Positions 8,261-13,341 of a stretch of 14,796 nucleotides of DNA are shown here, piece by piece. The notes below the pieces were generated by a model. That model worked only from the letters and a program-made list of their open reading frames with translations, had not been told where the DNA came from and made no database searches. The DNA comes from an uncultured Clostridium sp. GTDB taxonomy: Bacteria; Bacillota; Clostridia; Lachnospirales; Anaerotignaceae. A program made the translations under genes and the position numbers. The stretch lies in contig CAMXTM010000016.1 in assembly GCA_947246775.1 (NCBI GenBank), forward strand, positions 1 to 14,796, read 5' to 3'. Within the stretch, counting starts at the first letter, position 1. Each line of letters opens with the position of its first letter.

Positions 8261-9133
8261 ATGAGATATGAAGGAACAGTATACCGCCCACCAAGTGAGG
8301 CAAGCAGTTTGATTATACAATTGACCATTGGTTGTGCTAGAAATACTTGCACATTTTGTGCGATGTATAAAGATAAAACATTTCGTGTAAGAGATTTGCA
8401 GGAAGTAGTAGAAGATTTAGAAATGGCAAGGAAATACTATCAAAGAATTAAAGTGAGAAGAATCTTTTTAGCTGATGGAGATGCATTGATTGTAAAAACA
8501 GCAGATTTGCTTTATATATTGGCAAAATGTAAAGAATATTTCCCAGAAGTAGAAAGAATTTCTGTTTATGGTGCGCCAAAAGATATTATTCATAAAACAC
8601 CAGAAGAATTAAAACAACTTAAGCAAGCAGGTTTGGATATGGTGTATATGGGTTTGGAGTCTGGCGATGATGAAGTATTAAAAGAAGTCAAAAAAGGCGT
8701 TACTTCCGCAGAGATGATTGAAGCAGGACAAAAAGTACGTGCTGCTGGTATGGTACTTTCTATGACCATTATATCAGGCTTAGGTGGTAGAAAATTGATG
8801 AAAGAGCATGCACTCAATAGTGCAAGAGTGATTAGTGCAATCAAGCCAGAATATGTTGGATTTTTGACATTATTACTAGAACCAGGTACTCCAATGTATG
8901 AACAGTATAGAGCTGGAGAATTGGATTTATTGAGTCCAGAAGAAGTGCTTGACGAAACAGAATTATTTATTGAAAATGTAGATACAGAGGGTACAGTATT
9001 CCGAGCAAACCATGCGTCAAACTATATTCCTTTGGCTGGCACATTAAATGCAGAAAAACAAAAAATATTGGAGCAAATAAAACGTTCTAAAGAACAGAGC
9101 AGTTACAGACCAGAAACATTTCGAGCGTTATAA
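8261..9133 (+). CDS. Radical SAM protein with CX4CX2C cluster motif, function unassigned
   Basis: Radical SAM protein of 290 residues. The cluster-binding segment is TIGCARNTCTFCAMYK, so the three cysteines are Cys25, Cys30 and Cys33, spaced CX4CX2C rather than the classic CX3CX2C. MYKDKTFRVRDL follows, then the SAM-contacting strands DGDAL (72-76), VYMGLESGDDEVL (128-140) and an LLEPGTPMYE segment (205-214). The overall layout matches the Elp3/MiaB-type, YgiQ/COG1032-like proteins often called simply radical SAM or Fe-S oxidoreductase. No TRAM, B12 or acetyltransferase domain is attached. GAAAGGA (8244-8250) precedes ATG 8261. It is transcribed alone from its own sigma-A promoter, so the neighbours give no clue to substrate. 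Confidence 0.88.
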   Translation: MRYEGTVYRPPSEASSLIIQLTIGCARNTCTFCAMYKDKTFRVRDLQEVVEDLEMARKYYQRIKVRRIFLADGDALIVKTADLLYILAKCKEYFPEVERISVYGAPKDIIHKTPEELKQLKQAGLDMVYMGLESGDDEVLKEVKKGVTSAEMIEAGQKVRAAGMVLSMTIISGLGGRKLMKEHALNSARVISAIKPEYVGFLTLLLEPGTPMYEQYRAGELDLLSPEEVLDETELFIENVDTEGTVFRANHASNYIPLAGTLNAEKQKILEQIKRSKEQSSYRPETFRAL

Positions 9134-9138
9134 TAAAA

Positions 9139-9165
9139 AAGTGTGGGGTGATATGCTCCACACTT
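9139..9165. terminator. Hairpin after the radical SAM gene, T-tail only on the minus strand
   Basis: A 10-bp stem AAGTGTGGGG / CTCCACACTT (9139-9148 with 9156-9165, one G-U pair) has a 7-base loop and starts 6 bases after the stop. On the plus strand it is followed by CAAACTATT rather than a T-run, while six As precede it. It therefore looks like a rho-independent terminator only when read on the minus strand. On the plus strand it could still be a 3'-end stabiliser. Confidence 0.5.
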
Positions 9166-9218
9166 CAAACTATTATAAATAAAAATAAAATATACTTAAC
9201 ATAATGTGTATAGAAATA

Positions 9219-9236
9219 AAAAATGGTAACATTTTT
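9219..9236. other. Short A/T-flanked hairpin before the membrane-protein gene
   Basis: AAAAATG / CATTTTT (9219-9225 with 9230-9236) around GTAA forms a 7-bp palindromic stem ending in a T-run. It is a weak terminator or a protein-binding palindrome. The rest of the 9166-9263 gap shows no convincing promoter. Confidence 0.35.
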
Positions 9237-9280
9237 GAACATATGAAGCTCCTAGTAGAATAGAAAAAGGAGTTGGTAAC

Positions 9281-10117
9281 ATGGCATGGCTGGGGCTATT
9301 TGCCCTTGTGGTTTTTTATTGGTGTTTTTTTACAGCCGTTGTAACAGGCAGAAGAAGCTGGATATGGTTAAGTGTGCTTTGTGTTCCTGTGTTGGTAATG
9401 GCTGTACGCTATCAGACAGGAATGGATATTAACGGATTGATAATAATGCTATGTGTATTTATGTTTTTTGTTTGTAGAAATAGTTTAACAGACATTTTAT
9501 TGTGGAATCAGAGAAAAAGAAAATATCATTGGGTACTGCTGAGTTTATTGTGGCTGATGTGCTTTTTATTTTTGTTTTACTCTATAGTAGAGCTGCAAAT
9601 GTCTGGTTATTTGTATGATTTTCAAGGGTGGAATATGGAAAAGAGAAATTCTTTTCGTATTACTGTCACAACACTGCCTATTGTGTGGATTTCCTATTAT
9701 TATGGTGAAATGTTTTATAATAGTATTGATAGGCTGTGGAAAAGGAAAAGTGAATTGATATTGATTGCCTGTCAATTTTTTGTAGCAAATAGCAGAGGGG
9801 GAGACAGAGGTCCAGATAAAGGTTATTTTTTAGATGGTGTCAATAATGGGGTTAATTATCATTTTAGAATGACAAAAGGTACTTATGTTATGCTGCAAAA
9901 AGAAAGAGCCTTGCGGTTGCAAGTGCAAAAAGGCTTACTAGGAGGATTGTATGTCTTAAAAAATCCCTGCCCTGATAATAGTAGAAAGACCTTGAGACGA
10001 GATAGAAAAAATGCAAAAATTGGCATTGTAATATTTGTGCTTGTAATGATATTAGGAGTATTGTTATTGTTTTTTCCGCAAGTGTTGCAGCCACTGTATT
10101 TTTGGAATTGGAAATAA
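9281..10117 (+). CDS. Polytopic membrane protein of unknown function
   Basis: I do not recognise this 278-residue protein. Hydrophobic segments near 3-21, 26-43, 50-66, 84-104 and probably 127-142 suggest five helices in the first half. A soluble middle (about 145-245) and a last helix (about 247-267) follow, ending in an aromatic tail FWNWK. The soluble part has a glycine-rich RGGDRGPDKGYFLDGVNNGV stretch followed by YHFRMTKGTYVMLQ, a probable beta-rich extramembrane domain, then a basic RKTLRRDRKNAK patch just before the last helix that predicts its cytoplasmic side. AAAAAGGAG (9264-9272) is 8 bases before ATG. It may be co-transcribed with the 60-residue ORF downstream. A real gene by codon structure and RBS; no function is inferred. 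Confidence 0.75.
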   Translation: MAWLGLFALVVFYWCFFTAVVTGRRSWIWLSVLCVPVLVMAVRYQTGMDINGLIIMLCVFMFFVCRNSLTDILLWNQRKRKYHWVLLSLLWLMCFLFLFYSIVELQMSGYLYDFQGWNMEKRNSFRITVTTLPIVWISYYYGEMFYNSIDRLWKRKSELILIACQFFVANSRGGDRGPDKGYFLDGVNNGVNYHFRMTKGTYVMLQKERALRLQVQKGLLGGLYVLKNPCPDNSRKTLRRDRKNAKIGIVIFVLVMILGVLLLFFPQVLQPLYFWNWK

Positions 10118-10158
10118 AAATATAGTATGGAATAAATAAAAAAGCCAATGCTATATTT
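10118..10158 (+). promoter_or_regulatory. Hairpin directly upstream of the small-protein Shine-Dalgarno
   Basis: AAATATAG-TATGG (10118-10130) pairs with CC-AATGCTATATTT (10145-10158) with one bulged A and one wobble, leaving a 14-base AT-rich loop. The stem ends exactly where GAGGTGAT (10159-10166) begins. It could limit or protect translation initiation; it has no T-tail. Confidence 0.4.
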
Positions 10159-10169
10159 GAGGTGATACT

Positions 10170-10352
10170 ATGTTAAAATGTTTAAAAAACTTTGACACAT
10201 TGCCTGCACAAATGAAAAAACAGATAATAGATAATAGTAATGATATGAATTTGTTTTATACTTTGCCACTAGAACAAAGACAGCAAGTGCTAGACCGCAT
10301 AGCGAGTTTAAATACAGAGGCAGAGATAAGAGCTTATTTGAAAATACGATAA
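10170..10352 (+). CDS. Small hypothetical protein (60 residues)
   Basis: A 60-residue hydrophilic, mostly helical protein with no membrane segment. A strong GAGGTGAT Shine-Dalgarno (10159-10166) is correctly placed before ATG, so translation is likely. It has several charged/amphipathic helices (LPAQMKKQIIDNS, LPLEQRQQVLDRIASLN, TEAEIRAYLK) reminiscent of short clostridial proteins of unknown role. It lies 52 bases after the membrane-protein gene and ahead of a terminator, so the two may share a transcript. No function is assigned. Confidence 0.65.
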   Translation: MLKCLKNFDTLPAQMKKQIIDNSNDMNLFYTLPLEQRQQVLDRIASLNTEAEIRAYLKIR

Positions 10353-10412
10353 AAAGGTGTGTTCTAAACAGCATACCAAGGATGAAACAGTCATAAAAAT
10401 GAAGTAACTTTT

Positions 10413-10464
10413 AAGGATTGATTTCTGTAATACACAGGATTCAATCCTTTTCATTTTGCTTTTA
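10413..10464 (+). terminator. Intrinsic terminator after the 60-residue ORF
   Basis: A 16-bp stem with one mismatch and one wobble (10413-10428 with 10434-10449) has a 5-base AATAC loop and is followed by TTCATTTTGCTTTTATT. An outer AAAATGAA (10396-10403) can also pair with TTCATTTT (10450-10457), extending the structure across a 9-base bulge. Confidence 0.75.
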
Positions 10465-10477
10465 TTCTATTTTATCA

Positions 10478-10505
10478 TTTACAATTTTATTTTTTATGGT
10501 ATAAT
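10478..10505 (+). promoter_or_regulatory. Promoter of the plus-strand small RNA
   Basis: TTTACA (10478-10483), a 16-base spacer and TATAAT (10500-10505) preceded by TGG form a strong extended -10 promoter. No ORF with an RBS follows before the terminator at 10578-10630, so the product is a non-coding RNA starting near 10512. Confidence 0.8.
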
Positions 10506-10511
10506 AAAAAT

Positions 10512-10627
10512 AAGTAGGAAACCGCCGCCCTCTGCAAAGGGCAGATGAGCGGTTTACCTCCTTTGATTTGATATGAGAAAAGCCACCTCAAATCTTCGGG
10601 AAGATTATTGTGAGGGTGGCTTTTTTA
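10512..10627 (+). ncRNA. Candidate antitoxin RNA of a type I toxin-antitoxin locus
   Basis: An RNA of about 115 nt bounded by the promoter at 10478-10505 and the terminator at 10578-10630. The 5' part folds into a hairpin with outer stem AAACCGC / GCGGTTT (10519-10525 with 10549-10555) and inner stem GCCCT / AGGGC (10527-10531 with 10538-10542). A largely unpaired segment carries ACCTCCTTT (10556-10564), a perfect complement of the toxin Shine-Dalgarno AAAGGAGGT, extendable to 11 bp with one wobble. The 3' hairpin is shared with the convergent toxin mRNA. No start codon with an RBS lies inside it. The layout resembles RNA II of Fst-type loci and RatA-type antisense RNAs. The role is inferred from position and complementarity. 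Confidence 0.7.
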
Positions 10628-10630
10628 TTT
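10578..10630. terminator. Bidirectional terminator shared by antitoxin RNA and toxin mRNA
   Basis: A long hairpin has outer arms AAAAGCCACC and GGTGGCTTTT, inner stem TCA/TGA with a bulge and apical AATCTT / AAGATT around CGGG. On the plus strand it is followed by TTTTTTATTT (10621-10630), an excellent terminator. On the minus strand it is followed by TTTTCTC, so it can also end the convergent toxin transcript. Confidence 0.85.
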
Positions 10631-10636
10631 ATACTT

Positions 10637-10732
10637 TTATTTTCGCTTATTTATCATGTAAACGAAAGTAAGTAATGCTAGTAGAAAGTTACCAGCTAAA
10701 AACAAAAGAGTCAATACCTGATATGTATCCAT
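10637..10732 (-). CDS. Hol_Tox/TxpA-like small hydrophobic type I toxin (31 residues)
   Basis: A 31-residue peptide: MDTYQVLTLLFLAGN, then FLLALLTFVYMINKRK. It has a short polar start, one hydrophobic helix (about 6-27) and a basic tail. The M-x-TYQ-x-L-x-L and F-LLALLT-V pattern is that of the putative holin-like toxin family and of Bacillus TxpA/BsrE/BsrG membrane toxins. ATG at 10732 is chosen because AAAGGAGGTGAT (10747-10736, minus strand) is a near-perfect Shine-Dalgarno ending 3 bases before it; the longer open frame from 10825 runs through that site and through the promoter. It has its own extended -10 promoter at 10794-10822 and converges on the plus-strand RNA at 10512-10627. Expected to insert into the cytoplasmic membrane if translated. 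Confidence 0.8.
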   Translation of the reverse strand: MDTYQVLTLLFLAGNFLLALLTFVYMINKRK

Positions 10733-10735
10733 AGC

Positions 10736-10761
10736 ATCACCTCCTTTTTTACCAAAGGAGG
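10736..10761 (-). promoter_or_regulatory. Hairpin that buries the toxin Shine-Dalgarno
   Basis: In the toxin leader, CCTCCTTT (plus 10754-10761) is a perfect 8-base complement of AAAGGAGG (plus 10740-10747) with a 6-base GGTAAA-type loop; a G-U pair and an outer GCA/TGC can extend it. Sequestered RBSs are usual in type I toxin mRNAs. Translation would need the leader hairpin to open. Confidence 0.75.
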
Positions 10762-10793
10762 CTTGCACGCCCATCACGATTCCTACAAAAGCT

Positions 10794-10822
10794 ATCATAT
10801 CACATTTTTTTCCACATTTCAA
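10794..10822 (-). promoter_or_regulatory. Promoter of the toxin mRNA
   Basis: On the minus strand, TTGAAA (plus 10817-10822), a 17-base spacer and TATGAT (plus 10794-10799) preceded by TGA form a good extended -10 sigma-A promoter. Transcription would start near 10787, giving a leader of about 55 bases. Confidence 0.8.
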
Positions 10823-10903
10823 CAAACAAACTTACAATTCACAAAAAGCGCTTATTTATCAAAATCAAAATAAAAAATGCTTTTTCCTCTTTTTATATTG
10901 TTA

Positions 10904-10932
10904 TTGCATAGATATTTTCTTTGAGATATAAT
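10904..10932 (+). promoter_or_regulatory. Sigma-A promoter for ychF
   Basis: TTGCAT (10904-10909), a 17-base spacer and perfect TATAAT (10927-10932) lie 53 bases upstream of the ychF start. The stretch from 10823 to 10903, between this and the divergent toxin promoter, is AT-rich with no ORF or structure I can support. Confidence 0.75.
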
Positions 10933-10985
10933 AACGATAATGTACAACAAAAATGACGAAACAATAAGAAAGGAAGAAAAAGAAT

Positions 10986-12083
10986 ATGAAATTAGGCATT
11001 GTAGGGCTTCCAAATGTTGGAAAGAGTACCCTTTTTAATTCTATGACAGTGGGAAAAGCAGAGGCAGCAAACTATCCTTTTTGTACCATAGACCCTAATG
11101 TGGGCATTGTAGCTGTACCAGATGAAAGGTTGACAAAATTAACAGAAATGTATCATTCAGAAAAGACCACACCAGCAGTAATTGAATTTGTAGACATAGC
11201 AGGGCTTGTTAAGGGAGCGAGCAAAGGCGAGGGATTAGGAAATAAATTTTTGTCTCTTATTAGAGAAGTAGATGCGATTGTTCACGTTGTAAGATGTTTT
11301 GAGGATAGTAATGTAGTACACGTAGATGGTAGTGTAGACCCTATCAGAGACATTGAAACCATCAATTTAGAATTGATTTTTTCAGACTTGGAGATATTAG
11401 AAAGAAGAATTTCAAAAACGGTAAAAGCAGCGAAAGCGGACAAGTCATTGCAAAAGGAATTAGAAATATTACAAAAATTAAAAACAGCACTAGAGGAAGG
11501 ACAAAGCGCTAGAGCAGTAGAATTTGAGTCACCAGAAGACATTGCTTTTGTAGAGAGCTTGACCCTTTTGACACAAAAACCAGTGTTATATGCAGCAAAT
11601 GTAGCAGAAGAAGATTTAGCGGATAGTGGTGCAGGCAATCAATATGTCAATCGAGTAAGAATTTTTGCAGATAGCGAAGGTTCTGAGGTGTTTGTGCTTT
11701 GTGCAAAAATTGAAGAAGAAATTGCTGATTTAGATGAAGCAGATAAAAAAGAATTTTTAGCAGATATGGGAGTAGAAACGAGCGGATTGGATAGATTGAT
11801 TTCTGCTAGTTATAAATTGTTAGGACTGATAAGTTATTTGACAGCCGGCCCTACAGAAAGCCGAGCATGGACCATTAAAAAAGGTACAAAAGCACCAGCA
11901 GCAGCAGGGAAAATACACAGTGATTTTGAAAGAGGATTTATCAGAGCAGAAGTAGTCAGCTATGATGATTTGATGAATATTGGTTCTTATAATGGCGCAA
12001 AGGAACAAGGACTGGTGCGTTCAGAGGGCAAAGAATATGTTGTAAAAGATGGAGATGTGGTATTATTCCGTTTTAATGTATAA
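10986..12083 (+). CDS. ychF: Redox-regulated ATPase YchF (Obg-like, OLA1 family)
   Basis: Universally conserved P-loop NTPase of the Obg superfamily that binds ribosomes and prefers ATP over GTP. The product is 365 residues, the usual length. The Walker A motif GLPNVGKST (7-15), switch I/G2 region YPFCTIDPNVG (30-40), G3 DIAGLVKGASKGEGLGN (70-86) and the altered G4 NVAE (205-208), which replaces NKxD and explains the ATP preference, are all present. A coiled-coil helical insert spans about 125-175 and a TGS domain closes the protein (about 280-365, with ESRAWTIKKGTKAPAAAGKIHSDF). AAAGGA is near 10969-10974. The metallophosphoesterase gene begins 14 bases after the stop, so the two are probably co-transcribed. 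Confidence 0.97.
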   Translation: MKLGIVGLPNVGKSTLFNSMTVGKAEAANYPFCTIDPNVGIVAVPDERLTKLTEMYHSEKTTPAVIEFVDIAGLVKGASKGEGLGNKFLSLIREVDAIVHVVRCFEDSNVVHVDGSVDPIRDIETINLELIFSDLEILERRISKTVKAAKADKSLQKELEILQKLKTALEEGQSARAVEFESPEDIAFVESLTLLTQKPVLYAANVAEEDLADSGAGNQYVNRVRIFADSEGSEVFVLCAKIEEEIADLDEADKKEFLADMGVETSGLDRLISASYKLLGLISYLTAGPTESRAWTIKKGTKAPAAAGKIHSDFERGFIRAEVVSYDDLMNIGSYNGAKEQGLVRSEGKEYVVKDGDVVLFRFNV

Positions 12084-12097
12084 GGAGAGAGTAAAAA

Positions 12098-12625
12098 ATG
12101 GTGTATTTTACATCAGACTTGCATTTTTACCATGAAAATATTATCAGACGCATTAATAGACCTTATCAAAATGTAGAAAAAATGAATCAAGACCTGATTA
12201 AAAAGTGGAATGAAAAAATAAGCCCAAGTGATGAAGTGTATATATTAGGTGATTTTACGATGAAAGGTTCTCAGCTTGCCACAGAGATATTGTACCAGCT
12301 AAAGGGTAAAAAGCACTTAATAAGAGGAAATCATGATGGCTTTGTAGATAGTCAAAAATTTGATAAGACATTGTTTTGTTCAATACAAGATTATGCAGAA
12401 ATTGTTTGTAATAATGTGCAGTTTGTGTTGTTTCACTATCCCTTATTAGATTGGAATGGTATGTTTCGGGGTAGTATTGCATTGCATGGACATCAGCACA
12501 ACCATGAGGATTACAACTATAATAATTTGCAAAATAAAATTCGTAGGTATGATGTTGGTGTTGACGCAAACCATATGACACCTGTCAGCGCAGAGCAAAT
12601 TATTTCTTTTTTCAGTGATATTTGA
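12098..12625 (+). CDS. Calcineurin-like metallophosphoesterase
   Basis: Dinuclear-metal phosphoesterase of 175 residues. All five signature blocks are visible: DLHFYHEN with Asp7 and His9, GDF with Asp52, GNHD (77-80), HYP (113-115) and HGHQH (130-134). The short form with DLHF-x-H at the very N-terminus and DVGVDAN near the end matches small stand-alone phosphoesterases often found in bacteria and phages; the substrate is unknown. AAGGAGAG (12082-12089) overlaps the ychF stop codon, so it is likely translated from the ychF transcript. No terminator hairpin follows; the next gene has its own upstream region. Confidence 0.9.
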   Translation: MVYFTSDLHFYHENIIRRINRPYQNVEKMNQDLIKKWNEKISPSDEVYILGDFTMKGSQLATEILYQLKGKKHLIRGNHDGFVDSQKFDKTLFCSIQDYAEIVCNNVQFVLFHYPLLDWNGMFRGSIALHGHQHNHEDYNYNNLQNKIRRYDVGVDANHMTPVSAEQIISFFSDI

Positions 12626-12656
12626 TGAAACAGCAAAAAAGAAATAAAAAAAAGAA

Positions 12657-12680
12657 AGGTTTTTGATTTTTGTATAGAAT
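12657..12680 (+). promoter_or_regulatory. Possible sigma-H-like promoter before hpf
   Basis: AGGTTTT (12657-12663), 12 bases, then AGAAT (12676-12680) matches the Bacillus sigma-H pattern (AGGAWWT, N12-14, RGAAT) at all but one position. Nearby TATAAT (12682-12687) has no -35 at proper spacing (TTGATT at 12663 is only 13 bases away). B. subtilis yvyD/hpf is known to use sigma-H and sigma-B. Confidence 0.4.
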
Positions 12681-12742
12681 ATATAATATCAAAGGAAGAA
12701 ATGACCGATATTTCGGGTGACATAGTAAAGGAGTGTTTCGTT

Positions 12743-13285
12743 ATGCGTTATAATTTTATAGGCAAAAATATCGAAGTTGGAGAAAAAACAAAAGAAAAAA
12801 TAGAAGCAAAATTAGCAAGAGTGCAAAAATTTTTCCCAGAAGAAACAGTAGCAACAGTAACATTAAGTAGTGAAAAATTGGGTACAAATATTGAAGTAAC
12901 CATACCATATCATAAAAGAATGATAAGAGCAGAAGTCAGTGATGCAGATATGATGGCAGCAGTTGATGGAGCAGTTGACATTTTGGAAAACCAAGTAGTA
13001 CGTTATAAAAAACGTTTGAGAACAAAAGTACGTCAAAGTGCAGAAGCATATCGTGCAGAGTATGAGTCATTGCATATTGCAGAAGAGGATTTAGACGAAG
13101 AACCATTATATAAAATTGAAAGAATTAAGCATTTTGAAGTAAAACCAATGGACGCAGAAGAAGCGGTTATGGAAATGGAATTGATTGGACATAGTTTCTT
13201 TGTATTTCGAGATGCAGAAACAGAAAATATCAATGTAGTATATAAGAGAAAAAATGGCTCTTATGGCTTAATTGACCCAGAATAA
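12743..13285 (+). CDS. hpf: Long-form ribosome hibernation-promoting factor HPF
   Basis: A ribosome-binding stationary-phase factor that pairs 70S ribosomes into inactive 100S dimers. The product is 180 residues. An N-terminal S30AE/YfiA domain (1 to about 98: MRYNFIGKNIEVGEKTKEKI, LSSEKLGTNIEVTIP) is followed by a charged linker and the C-terminal dimerisation domain (about 120-180: EPLYKIERIKHFEVKPM, AVMEMELIGHSFFVFRDAET, INVVYKRKNGSYGLIDP) that defines the long form. ATG 12743 is preferred to ATG 12701 because AAAGGAG (12727-12733) is placed 9 bases before it and homologues start with MRYNF-type residues. A very strong terminator follows. Likely induced on entry to stationary phase. Confidence 0.96.
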   Translation: MRYNFIGKNIEVGEKTKEKIEAKLARVQKFFPEETVATVTLSSEKLGTNIEVTIPYHKRMIRAEVSDADMMAAVDGAVDILENQVVRYKKRLRTKVRQSAEAYRAEYESLHIAEEDLDEEPLYKIERIKHFEVKPMDAEEAVMEMELIGHSFFVFRDAETENINVVYKRKNGSYGLIDPE

Positions 13286-13301
13286 AGAGAGAAAAATAAA
13301 G

Positions 13302-13328
13302 TAGGCGGAATGTTCCGCCTATTTTTTT
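13302..13328. terminator. Strong, probably bidirectional terminator between hpf and the AraC gene
   Basis: TAGGCGGA / TCCGCCTA (13302-13309 with 13314-13321), with a 4-base loop, is followed by seven Ts. On the minus strand it is followed by CTTTATTTTTC, so it can also end the convergent AraC-type gene that stops at 13342. Confidence 0.93.
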
Positions 13329-13341
13329 GTGTATTTTTAGA

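Noticed and set aside
10733..10825. Longer reading of the toxin frame from ATG 10825 (62 residues)
   Set aside because: The extra 31 codons run through the Shine-Dalgarno, the leader hairpin and the promoter; the RBS fits ATG 10732 only.
10842..10887. AAAAAGC ... GCTTTTT inverted repeat between the toxin and ychF promoters
   Set aside because: Only 7 bp, mostly A/T, with a loop of about 30 bases; not distinguishable from chance.
11282..11638. Minus-strand ORF of 118 residues
   Set aside because: Opposite strand of ychF, no RBS or recognisable domain; shadow of the coding frame.
12255..12581. Minus-strand ORF of 108 residues
   Set aside because: Opposite strand of the metallophosphoesterase gene, odd His/Tyr-rich composition typical of a shadow frame.
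12701..12742. Alternative hpf start at ATG 12701
   Set aside because: It would place 14 extra residues before the conserved MRYNF start and read through the proper RBS at 12727-12733.
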